Shown: positions 1-6,344 of the stretch, piece after piece
Position numbering within the stretch: position 1 is the stretch's first letter
Layout: the number at the start of each line of letters is the position of its first letter
Assembly (NCBI GenBank): GCA_900313265.1
Contig: OMRN01000022.1
Coordinates: forward strand, 1 to 9,884
Direction of reading: 5' to 3'
Source of the DNA: an uncultured Lachnospiraceae bacterium
GTDB taxonomy: Bacteria > Bacillota > Clostridia > Lachnospirales > Lachnospiraceae
Length of the DNA: 9,884 nt
Translations under genes and position numbers: made by a program
Notes under the pieces: model-generated
What the model was told of the DNA's origin: nothing
Databases searched by the model: none
The model's input: only the letters and a program-made list of their open reading frames with translations

Positions 1-1
1 A

Positions 2-1318
2 CAGGTCCGCCTTGTCATGGAACCCGAAGACTGGGACGGAGGGGAATGCATAATCCGGGCCGTTGCATCGGATGTCGGACTGGGACTGCACGACGAGCCT
101 TACTCTTTTGACGGTGGGGAAACATGGAACAGTACCGGCGAAATAACCGTTTCCGATACGACGGAAGTGGAAGTTGTGGTCAGAGACCGTGCCGGAAACA
201 CCGCAAGCGATTCCGTGAAAGCCGTGAATAAGGAGGCGGAAAGAAAGCGCGAGGAAGAGCGGAAACGGAAGGAAGAAGAGGAAAGAAAGAAAAAAGAGGA
301 AGAGGAGCGGAAGCGGAAAGAAGAGGAGGAAAGAAAGAAAAAAGAAGAAGAAAGGAAGCGGAAAGAAGAGGAGGAAAGAAAGAAGAAAGAGGAAGAAGAA
401 AGGAAAAAGGCAGAGGAAGAAAAGAAGAAAGCCGAAGAGGAAGAAAAGAGAAAGGCCGAAGAAGAAAGGAAAAAAGCGGAAGAGGAAGAAAAGAGGAAGG
501 CCGAAGAGGAGAAGAAAAAAGCCGAGGAAGAAGAAAAGAGGAAAGCCGAAGAAGAGAAGAAGAAAGCCGAGGAGGAAGAAAAGAGGAAGGAGGAGAAGAA
601 AAAAGCCGAGGAAGAAGAAAAGAGAAAGGCGGAAGAAGAGAAGAAAAAGGCCGAGGAGGAAGAAAAAAAGAAGGCCGAAGAAGAAAAGCGACGGAAAGAA
701 GAAAAGAAGAAAGCCGGGGAAGAAGAGAGGAAAAAGGCTGAGGAAGAAAAAAGAAAAGAAGAGGAAGTCCGAAAGAAAAAAGAGGAGGAAGAAAGAAGAG
801 CCGAAGAGGAACGTAAGGCGGAAGAAGAACGCCTGGCAGAAGAGGCACGATTGGCCGAAGAAGCGCGGAAAAAAGCCGAAGCGCAGAAGGAAAAAGAGGA
901 CGAAAAGAAAGGGCGATTTTCACTTTCGACGCTTCCCGTACGGATGCTTCAAATAAAAGAATTTGTGGAGGAAATGCCGAAGGAGGCAAAAGTTGTTTCG
1001 GTTTCGATATCTGCCATAATCGGAGCGGTCGGAATTATTTATGCACTTTATATTTTTATGGGGACCGCAAGGGTATTCTGGATTGATACAAACGGAAAGA
1101 AGCATTTCTTATCGAGGATTCCGATTCGCCGCTTTGGCAGGGGATATATAATCCGGATTGGCGAGAATGCACTTGACAATGCCGCAACGGGAGAACTCTG
1201 CATCTGTGTACCGTCGGGATTTGAGAAACTGCACCGTTATCAGCCGGTACAAATCCGGTATAAAAACAATATGTTTTCCCTTCATGTGGAGAAAGATATT
1301 AAGGTGAAGGTGATGTAA
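2..1318 (+). CDS. Ig-like / ER/K-helix / single-membrane-segment protein (5' end outside window)
   Basis: The reading frame is open from the first bases of the window, so this is probably the 3' part of a longer gene; the first ATG (17) has no convincing ribosome binding site. Counting from that ATG, residues 1-70 look like the end of a bacterial Ig-like domain (FDGGETW, then VVVRDRAGN near 54-61). Residues 72-298 are almost only Glu, Lys and Arg with some Ala, in E4(R/K)4 blocks such as EEEERKKK, typical of a single alpha helix or long coiled coil. Residues about 326-349 form one hydrophobic membrane segment, followed by an 84-residue domain rich in likely beta strands that I do not recognise. 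A plausible reading is a surface protein whose Ig-like head is held off the membrane by a rigid rod, but topology is inferred because any signal peptide lies upstream. Substrate and partner are unknown. A separate promoter follows, so it is probably not co-transcribed with hisC. Confidence 0.8.
   Translation, partial: QVRLVMEPEDWDGGECIIRAVASDVGLGLHDEPYSFDGGETWNSTGEITVSDTTEVEVVVRDRAGNTASDSVKAVNKEAERKREEERKRKEEEERKKKEEEERKRKEEEERKKKEEERKRKEEEERKKKEEEERKKAEEEKKKAEEEEKRKAEEERKKAEEEEKRKAEEEKKKAEEEEKRKAEEEKKKAEEEEKRKEEKKKAEEEEKRKAEEEKKKAEEEEKKKAEEEKRRKEEKKKAGEEERKKAEEEKRKEEEVRKKKEEEERRAEEERKAEEERLAEEARLAEEARKKAEAQKEKEDEKKGRFSLSTLPVRMLQIKEFVEEMPKEAKVVSVSISAIIGAVGIIYALYIFMGTARVFWIDTNGKKHFLSRIPIRRFGRGYIIRIGENALDNAATGELCICVPSGFEKLHRYQPVQIRYKNNMFSLHVEKDIKVKVM
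260..400 (+). repeat. Degenerate 48-bp (16-codon) repeats encoding RKRKEEEERKKKEEEE
   Basis: Three in-frame units start at 260, 308 and 353. The second has lost one codon and is 45 bp. Each encodes RKRKEEEERKKKEEE(E). The + strand here is almost entirely purine. The copies differ at synonymous positions (GAA/GAG, AAA/AAG, AGA/AGG/CGG), so the array is not a fresh duplication. Confidence 0.75.
410..712 (+). repeat. Degenerate 45-bp (15-codon) repeats encoding AEEEKKKAEEEEKRK
   Basis: Units start at 410, 455, 500, 545, 590 and 629, with a diverged seventh from 674. The unit at 590 lacks two codons (39 bp), so the array changes length in whole codons. Each encodes AEEEKKK plus AEEEEKRK with small K/R swaps. 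The array follows the 48-bp units directly and differs from them by regular Ala codons (mostly GCC), which give the only regular pyrimidines in a purine-rich strand. It probably arose by unequal recombination or slippage, then drifted. Confidence 0.75.
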
Positions 1319-1328
1319 GTGTAACCGG

Positions 1329-1357
1329 TTGCGAATTAAGTGAAAGACATATATAAT
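1329..1357 (+). promoter_or_regulatory. Sigma-A-type promoter of hisC
   Basis: TTGCGA at 1329-1334 (four of six matches to TTGACA) and a perfect TATAAT at 1352-1357 are separated by exactly 17 bp. The hisC start codon lies 48 bp after the -10 element. An 8-bp palindrome AACCGGTT (1323-1330) touches the -35 element and could be an operator, but one short palindrome is weak evidence. Confidence 0.7.
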
Positions 1358-1405
1358 CGAGTGGTGGTCTAATAATAAGCATTTACAAACGGAAAGGATT
1401 ATCAT

Positions 1406-2461
1406 ATGAGCTGGGAAGATAATGTCCGCAAAGTTGTGCCCTATGTTCCGGGTGAACAGCCTAAAATGGATAAGCTGATTAAACTGAATACAAACGAAAA
1501 TCCCTATCCTCCCGCACCGGGTGTGCAAAAAGCGATTGAAGAGCTGAAAGGGAATTTTTCCGTGCTTCGAAAGTATCCGGCACCGGACTGCGAGGCACTC
1601 GAAGTTGCACTTAGTGAATACTATCATCTTCCGAGGACCAGAATATTTACCGGCGTGGGATCCGACGATGTGCTTTCAATGGCATTTCTGGCATTTTTCC
1701 ACGGGGACAAACCGGTTCTCTTTCCGGACATCACCTATTCTTTTTACGATGTGTGGGCCGAGGTGTACCGTATTCCCTATGAAACCATACCGCTTGATGA
1801 GAATTTTGATATCGTGGCGGAAGATTATAACCGTGAAAACGGGGGCATCGTCATTGCCAATCCGAATGCCCCGACCGGAATTGCAAAGAGCGCGGAGTGG
1901 ATTGAAGATTTCGTAAAAGCACATCAGGATACAGTGGTTATCGTGGATGAGGCTTATGTGGATTTCGGAGGACAGAGTGTCATCTCCTTAACGGATAAAT
2001 ACGAAAACCTTCTGGTGGTCCAGACGTTCTCCAAATCCCGTGCACTGGCCGGGCTTCGAATCGGAATGGCATTCGGATGTGAGAAAATCATCGGATATTT
2101 AAAGGACGTCAAATTTTCCGTCAATTCCTATACCATGAATACGCCGTCCCTGATTCTGGGTGTGGAATCGATTAAGGATGATGAGTATTTCAGGGAAAAA
2201 ATCGAAGCGGTCGTTAAAACGAGAGAATGGTCGAAGGAACGTTTAAAGGAACTCGGTTTTGCCATGACGGACAGCAAAAGCAACTTCCTGTTTGTATCAC
2301 ATCCGAAAATGGCGGCTGCGGAAATTGCGGCAAAACTTCGCGAAGAGGGAATTATTGTAAGGCATTTTAACAAGCCGAGAATCGACAATTATCTGCGTAT
2401 TTCCGTGGGAACGGATGAGGAAATGCAAATTCTTACGGATACACTGGCGCGAATTTTGTAA
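1406..2461 (+). CDS. hisC: Histidinol-phosphate aminotransferase
   Basis: PLP-dependent fold-type I aminotransferase that converts imidazole-acetol phosphate and glutamate to histidinol phosphate and 2-oxoglutarate in cytoplasmic histidine synthesis. At 351 residues it has the usual family length. Visible motifs are the N-terminal substrate segment LNTNENPYPP (28-37), NPNAPTG (152-158), the cofactor aspartate in VDEAYVDF (D181), the Schiff-base lysine in TFSKSRALAGLRIG (K210) and the carboxylate-binding arginine in YLRISVG (R331). The ATG at 1406 is chosen because GGAAAGGA ends 7 bp upstream. No other his gene is nearby and the gene has its own promoter, so it is a stand-alone copy here. Related enzymes of this family can also act on aromatic amino-acid precursors, and sequence reading alone cannot exclude that as a second activity. 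Confidence 0.93.
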   Translation: MSWEDNVRKVVPYVPGEQPKMDKLIKLNTNENPYPPAPGVQKAIEELKGNFSVLRKYPAPDCEALEVALSEYYHLPRTRIFTGVGSDDVLSMAFLAFFHGDKPVLFPDITYSFYDVWAEVYRIPYETIPLDENFDIVAEDYNRENGGIVIANPNAPTGIAKSAEWIEDFVKAHQDTVVIVDEAYVDFGGQSVISLTDKYENLLVVQTFSKSRALAGLRIGMAFGCEKIIGYLKDVKFSVNSYTMNTPSLILGVESIKDDEYFREKIEAVVKTREWSKERLKELGFAMTDSKSNFLFVSHPKMAAAEIAAKLREEGIIVRHFNKPRIDNYLRISVGTDEEMQILTDTLARIL

Positions 2462-2502
2462 AAAGTGCGGAAATACAAGGCTTTTTTTGCAATTTTTCAA
2501 AT

Positions 2503-2532
2503 TTGCTTTTATATAAGTAGTTATGGTATAAT
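2503..2532 (+). promoter_or_regulatory. Extended -10 promoter of the small membrane protein gene
   Basis: TGGTATAAT (2524-2532) is an extended -10 element with a perfect TATAAT. A weak -35, TTGCTT (2503-2508), lies 18 bp upstream. The -10 is 38 bp before the ATG at 2571, whose ribosome binding site AAAGGAG ends 5 bp upstream. The 2462-2570 gap holds only this promoter and an A/T-rich stretch with no convincing terminator for hisC. Confidence 0.7.
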
Positions 2533-2570
2533 AATCTCCGTGCGAAAGGGAATACAATAAAGGAGTTAAA

Positions 2571-3068
2571 ATGCAGGCAATAGCGGAGTGGTTCGCCTCC
2601 GTAACCCAGGGGAAAATCCCGAGAGAACTGGCGGTTATGCTGGTTTCCATGATTCCTCTTCTGGAACTGAGAGGCGGCATGATTGTAGCAAGACTTCTGG
2701 ATTTGGAATATTGGAAGTCCGTCATTTTTTGTGTTTTGGGAAACATTATTCCGATTCCGTTCATTCTTTTGTTTATCAAGCAGATTTTCAAATGGATGAA
2801 GAAGTTTAAAGGACTTGGGAAAATCGCGGAATTCTTCGAAAAGCGTGCGATGAAGAAAAGCGACAAGTTCAAAAACGGAGAATTCGTGGCGCTGATTTTC
2901 TTTGTCGGAATTCCCATACCGGGTACGGGAGCCTGGATGGGATCGTTAATCGCCTCGCTTTTAGAGATGGATATCAAGAAAGCGGTTTTGGCGGAATTAA
3001 TCGGACTGGTAATGGCGATGACCATCATGTCCATCCTGACATATTTCATTCCCGGAATTTTCTTTTAA
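2571..3068 (+). CDS. Small membrane protein of the COG2426 / small multidrug export family
   Basis: A 165-residue integral membrane protein. It matches from memory the 'putative small multi-drug export protein' family (PF06695 / COG2426): ELRGG after the first hydrophobic stretch (32-36) and IPIPGTGAW (114-122), each beside a membrane or re-entrant helix. Hydrophobic segments lie near 18-32, 48-71, 104-130 and 138-162. A basic, probably cytoplasmic loop lies at 72-102. The ELRGG and PGTGAW pair resembles the re-entrant motifs of DedA-type proteins, so lipid or small-solute transport is as likely as drug export; the substrate is unknown. The AAAGGAG site 5 bp upstream supports the start. Its own promoter and terminator make it a single-gene unit. 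Confidence 0.85.
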   Translation: MQAIAEWFASVTQGKIPRELAVMLVSMIPLLELRGGMIVARLLDLEYWKSVIFCVLGNIIPIPFILLFIKQIFKWMKKFKGLGKIAEFFEKRAMKKSDKFKNGEFVALIFFVGIPIPGTGAWMGSLIASLLEMDIKKAVLAELIGLVMAMTIMSILTYFIPGIFF

Positions 3069-3079
3069 ATTGTATTTTC

Positions 3080-3122
3080 GGAGCACAGATGCAGGGTAAT
3101 GCCTGCATAGGTGTTCCTTTTT
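3080..3122 (+). terminator. Intrinsic terminator after the small membrane protein gene
   Basis: An outer stem GGAGCAC (3080-3086) pairs with GTGTTCC (3111-3117) with one G-T wobble. A 2x2 internal loop follows, then the inner stem ATGCAGG (3089-3095) pairs perfectly with CCTGCAT (3102-3108) around the loop GTAATG. Five T residues (3118-3122) follow directly. It lies 12 bp after the stop codon, as expected for a Rho-independent terminator. Confidence 0.88.
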
Positions 3123-3151
3123 ATCTTAAAGAGGCTTTTTGAGCGGGTTTG

Positions 3152-3901
3152 ATGGAACAGTATACGGATTTCGCAAAGGCATATTCCCTTATGATGCAGG
3201 ATATTCCATACGGGAAATGGGAAAAATATCTGGCGAAAACATTAAGGGAAAACGGAATTAAAGACGGGCTGGTTCTGGATTTAGGCTGCGGAACGGGGGA
3301 GATGACCAGAAGGCTTCGGGACCGCGGTTATGACATGATCGGTGTGGATTCCTCTTTGGAGATGTTGGACGAAGCCGGCAAAAGCGGCGCGGAGGGTATC
3401 CTTTACTTAAACCAGGATATGCGCTCGTTTGAACTGTACGGCACGGTGCGGGCCATCGTAAGCGTGTGCGATACGATGAATTATTTAACCACCGAAAAGG
3501 ACTTTGTAAAGGTTTTACGACTTGCCAACAATTATCTGGACCCGGACGGCATTTTCATTTTTGATTTAAAGACCGCACACTTTTTCAAAAACTGCATGGG
3601 AGAAAGCACCTTTGCGGAGAATTTGGAAGACTTAAGTTATATCTGGGAAAATTCTTACGACGAAAAGAAACGCATAAACGAATACTTCCTGACGATGTTT
3701 TTTAAAGAGAAGCAGGGGTATAAAAAAAGCGAAGAACTGCACATTCAAAGGGCCTATCCGGTCAGCGAGATCCGGCAGATGACAAAAAAGGCCGGAATGA
3801 AGTTTGAAAAAGCACTGGATGCGGATACGTACGGACCGGTGACACCGGGAAGCAAACGGATTTATATTATTCTTCGCGAACAGGGAAAAGGAAATGAGTG
3901 A
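3152..3901 (+). CDS. Class I SAM-dependent methyltransferase, substrate unknown
   Basis: A 249-residue cytoplasmic protein with the class I Rossmann signature: motif I VLDLGCGTGE (41-50), an acidic residue after strand 2 in GVDSS (D66) that should bind the ribose of S-adenosylmethionine, NQDMRSF (87-93) near motif II, and VCDTMNYL (105-112) with FDLK (137-140) for the later strands. It resembles the small methyltransferases placed in the Methyltransf_25 / YodH-like groups; no motif identifies the substrate. The ATG at 3152 is directly preceded by an in-frame TTG (3149), which would add only one residue. The ribosome binding site is weak (GAGCGGG, 3141-3147). The stop codon overlaps the start of hslO by 8 bp, so the two are probably co-transcribed and translationally coupled. 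I see no clear promoter between the upstream terminator and this gene. Confidence 0.88.
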   Translation: MEQYTDFAKAYSLMMQDIPYGKWEKYLAKTLRENGIKDGLVLDLGCGTGEMTRRLRDRGYDMIGVDSSLEMLDEAGKSGAEGILYLNQDMRSFELYGTVRAIVSVCDTMNYLTTEKDFVKVLRLANNYLDPDGIFIFDLKTAHFFKNCMGESTFAENLEDLSYIWENSYDEKKRINEYFLTMFFKEKQGYKKSEELHIQRAYPVSEIRQMTKKAGMKFEKALDADTYGPVTPGSKRIYIILREQGKGNE

Positions 3902-4766
3902 CAGAATCGTCCGCGCGACAGCGGCAAACGCACAGATTCGCATTTTTGCGGCGGATACAAAGGATACCGTGGAAACGGCAAGGGTGAAGCATCAGACAAC
4001 ACCGGTTGCCACGGCGGCCCTCGGAAGACTGCTTACGGCAGGAGCCATGATGGGCACGATGTTAAAAGGCGCAGATGATTTACTGACGTTAAAAATAACC
4101 GGCGACGGACCCCTTGGAGGAATCGTCGTGACGGCGGATGCAAATGCGGATGTAAAAGGATATGTGGGAAATCCGAATGCCGATCTTCCGTTGAATGCCA
4201 AAGGAAAACTGGATGTTTCAGGGGCAGTTGGAAAGGGCAGGCTTGATATCATCCGTGACATGGGATTAAAAGAGCCGTATGTCGGCCAAACGCCATTAAT
4301 CAGCGGAGAGATTGCGGAGGATTTAACCTTCTATTTTGCCAACTCCGAACAGGTACCTTCGAGTGTGGGACTGGGAGTTTTGGTGGACCGTGATTATACG
4401 GTAAAGCGTGCGGGCGGATTTATTGTCCAGCTTCTGCCGAATGCTTCGGATGAGGTCATTGACCGGCTCGAAGAGAATCTTTCAAAGATTAAGAGCGTTA
4501 CCGCTTTTTTCGAAAGCGGACTGGGCGCGGAAGATTTAATTCGTGTAATCTGCGAGGGGATGGATCCGGAGATAACGGACACGATTCCGGTGCGGTTTTA
4601 CTGCAACTGCAGCAGGGAACGCGTCGAGAAAGCGCTGATTTCCATCGGGCACAAAGAACTTGATGATATGATTGCGGACGGAAAAGAAGTTAATTTAAAC
4701 TGCGGATTCTGTAACACGGACTATACGTTCAGTGTGGAAGATTTAAAGAGAATCCGTGAAAAATAA
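3894..4766 (+). CDS. hslO: Redox-regulated chaperone Hsp33
   Basis: Cytoplasmic holdase that zinc keeps inactive in reducing conditions and that is switched on by disulfide formation during oxidative plus unfolding stress, protecting proteins from aggregation. The 290-residue length is normal for the family. The N-terminal domain shows family segments such as RATAANAQIR (7-16), HQTTPVATAALGR (33-45), GDGPLGG (70-76) and KGYVGNP (88-94). The C-terminal redox switch is complete: C237 and C239 (CNC) and C270 and C273 (CGFC), in CxC-x30-CxxC spacing, so the protein should be redox-active. It overlaps the methyltransferase gene by 8 bp. The start is supported by AGGG/AAGG just upstream and by the family N-terminus. 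Confidence 0.95.
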   Translation: MSDRIVRATAANAQIRIFAADTKDTVETARVKHQTTPVATAALGRLLTAGAMMGTMLKGADDLLTLKITGDGPLGGIVVTADANADVKGYVGNPNADLPLNAKGKLDVSGAVGKGRLDIIRDMGLKEPYVGQTPLISGEIAEDLTFYFANSEQVPSSVGLGVLVDRDYTVKRAGGFIVQLLPNASDEVIDRLEENLSKIKSVTAFFESGLGAEDLIRVICEGMDPEITDTIPVRFYCNCSRERVEKALISIGHKELDDMIADGKEVNLNCGFCNTDYTFSVEDLKRIREK

Positions 4767-4816
4767 AAAAGATTGGGAATTCCCCATAAAAAATACAGGG
4801 TGGAATCGTTTCTTAC

Positions 4817-5368
4817 ATGAGAAACCCGGAAAGGAACTGCGTGACACAGGAAGAATTCAACGGCTGCATGGCAAGCATGAAGGCCGGGGATAAAGACGGA
4901 CTTCGCAAGGTTTATGAAGACTATCTTTCCTACATCTACACAATTATATACGGCGTTGTGCAAACAAAAGAAAACGCAGAAGACTTAACCAGCGAGTTTT
5001 TCATCAAGCTTTGGGACATTTCCGACGGATACAAGCCGCAGGAAAAAGGTCACAAGGCTTATCTGGCCACAGTGGCGAGAAACATGGCACTCGATTTCTT
5101 ACGGAAGAACAAACGCGAAGTTCTGACGGAAGAAATTCCCGAAACGGCGGATCCGACATCGGCAGTGGAAACGGAAGTAATATCCGATGTCAGTTTAAAG
5201 GAAGCACTGGCTTCTTTAAAAGAATCCGAGAGGCAGGTCGTGAGCATGAAGGTTCTCTCCGACATGACGTTTCAGGAAATAGCCGATGCCTTGGGCGAGC
5301 CGCTTGGTACCGTTACCTGGCGCTATAAGAATGCGCTGGAGAAACTGAGGAGGTACGGCTATGAGTAA
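4817..5368 (+). CDS. ECF-type RNA polymerase sigma factor
   Basis: A 183-residue sigma-70 family protein with only regions 2 and 4, as in extracytoplasmic function (ECF) factors. Region 2 spans about 31-101, including the core-binding segment AEDLTSEFFIKLWD (54-67) and the -10-recognition helix with ATVARNMALDFLRKNKR (84-100). Region 4 spans about 127-180, with the helix-turn-helix FQEIADALGEPLGTVTWRYK (152-171) that reads the -35 element. Two starts are possible. ATG 4817 has only GGTGGA 12 bp upstream. GTG 4841 has GGAAAGGA ending 5 bp upstream and gives 175 residues beginning TQEEFNG; on ribosome-site grounds the GTG start is at least as likely. The last 8 bp overlap the next gene, the usual arrangement for a sigma factor and its anti-sigma partner. 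The target promoters are not known. Confidence 0.92.
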   Translation: MRNPERNCVTQEEFNGCMASMKAGDKDGLRKVYEDYLSYIYTIIYGVVQTKENAEDLTSEFFIKLWDISDGYKPQEKGHKAYLATVARNMALDFLRKNKREVLTEEIPETADPTSAVETEVISDVSLKEALASLKESERQVVSMKVLSDMTFQEIADALGEPLGTVTWRYKNALEKLRRYGYE

Positions 5369-6317
5369 GAAGCTGGATGAAGAATATAAAGCCCTGGTAG
5401 CATCCGAAGTGCCGGATTTGTGGGCACGGATTGATGCCGGACTGAAGCCGAAGACATATTCCGCTGAAACTTCGGACAATGTCGATACAGGCGCTGTGAA
5501 GGTATCGCCCGATGGGGAGGATATAACAGGCACTGACGATATCGTTAACAATGCGAATATCGAAAATGCAGCGGATAATACAAATACGGCTGAAACAGAA
5601 AAAATGATAAATGCTGCGAATACTGTAAATGCAGCGGATGCGCAGAAGGCACCGAAGAAGAAAAAGACGATTTATAAGATTCTTCCCTGGATTGGCGCAG
5701 CTGCCGCAGCGGCACTCATTTTTGCGATTGCCCTTCCGACCGCTTTGTTTATCGGTTTAAAGAACAGCAAATCATTTACGGCCGAAAACACGGCGCCCAT
5801 GGCGATGGAAACGGCCATGACCGAATCCGAGGACAGTGTGGAATCACTGGGAGGATTCGGCGAGACGAATTTCGATGGGAACTATATGTGGGAAGAGGAA
5901 CCCGCGGTCGGTTCGACGGGACAGACAAACACCTATGATATGGACAAGATGAATATCAGGGGCGAAAGTCTGACCGATTCTCATCAGAAAAAGGAGGCGG
6001 TTACGGATCCTGCCGCAGAAAGCACCGCAACCGGCGAAATGGAAGCCGAAGAAGAGGAAGCGGCGGAAACGATTCATGCCAGAATCGAAAATCTCAGAAT
6101 CGAAGATAACAGAACTTATGCGATGATTGCCGTTTCGGACTTAGTAGAACTCGAAAGCACGGACGAGAATTTAAGCATTGAGGCATTTTACCTTGAAATA
6201 TCGGGCGCTTCGAAGGTAAGACCGGAAATCGGCGGAATTTATGAAGTGGATTTTGACGGCGCCGAGGTGATTTTGCTTAAGAAAGTCGGACAGATGCCGG
6301 TAGAAGACGAAGAGTAA
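5361..6317 (+). CDS. Single-pass membrane protein, probable anti-sigma factor
   Basis: A 318-residue protein with a strong site GAGGAGG 7 bp before its ATG, overlapping the sigma gene by 8 bp. Residues 1-31 form a short N-terminal helix (EVPDLWARIDAGL, 16-28). Residues 35-98 are a low-complexity Asn/Ala/Thr linker. A KKKK patch (99-102) precedes one membrane helix (about 107-133), giving an N-in, C-out topology. The outside part has a disordered Glu/Met/Thr stretch (140-238) with an acidic run near 227-236, then a compact domain at 239-312 with likely beta strands. Position and topology point to an anti-sigma factor or sensor for the adjacent sigma factor. It lacks the zinc-binding HxxxCxxC motif of classical ZAS anti-sigma factors (it has no Cys at all), so the role is inferred from context. 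Confidence 0.72.
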   Translation: MSKKLDEEYKALVASEVPDLWARIDAGLKPKTYSAETSDNVDTGAVKVSPDGEDITGTDDIVNNANIENAADNTNTAETEKMINAANTVNAADAQKAPKKKKTIYKILPWIGAAAAAALIFAIALPTALFIGLKNSKSFTAENTAPMAMETAMTESEDSVESLGGFGETNFDGNYMWEEEPAVGSTGQTNTYDMDKMNIRGESLTDSHQKKEAVTDPAAESTATGEMEAEEEEAAETIHARIENLRIEDNRTYAMIAVSDLVELESTDENLSIEAFYLEISGASKVRPEIGGIYEVDFDGAEVILLKKVGQMPVEDEE

Positions 6318-6344
6318 AAATAATAGAGCGCAGAGGAAAGAATA

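Noticed and set aside
260..712. Repeats considered as a CRISPR or intergenic satellite
   Set aside because: Units are adjacent without unique spacers, keep the reading frame and encode a regular protein pattern.
180..989. Long minus-strand open frame of 269 codons rich in Pro, Leu, Ser and Phe
   Set aside because: It is the complement of the purine-rich Glu/Lys repeats; such strands lack stop codons by composition. The plus-strand protein has sensible domains and the minus-strand one does not.
1109..1627. Minus-strand open frame of 172 codons over the end of the first gene and the start of hisC
   Set aside because: It covers the hisC promoter and conserved hisC N-terminus; its translation is Cys/His/Phe/Ile-rich in the manner of a shadow frame.
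2430..2510. Possible intrinsic terminator after hisC
   Set aside because: A T-run at 2482-2488 is present, but nearby inverted repeats have mismatches and are not placed directly before it, so a terminator cannot be supported.
2297..3049. Minus-strand open frame of 250 codons across the end of hisC and the small membrane protein gene
   Set aside because: It spans two well-supported plus-strand genes and their intergenic promoter, and shows no recognisable domain.
4775..4784. GGGAATTCCC read as a terminator hairpin for hslO
   Set aside because: The palindrome has no loop and would leave about three base pairs of stem; no T-run follows on the plus strand.
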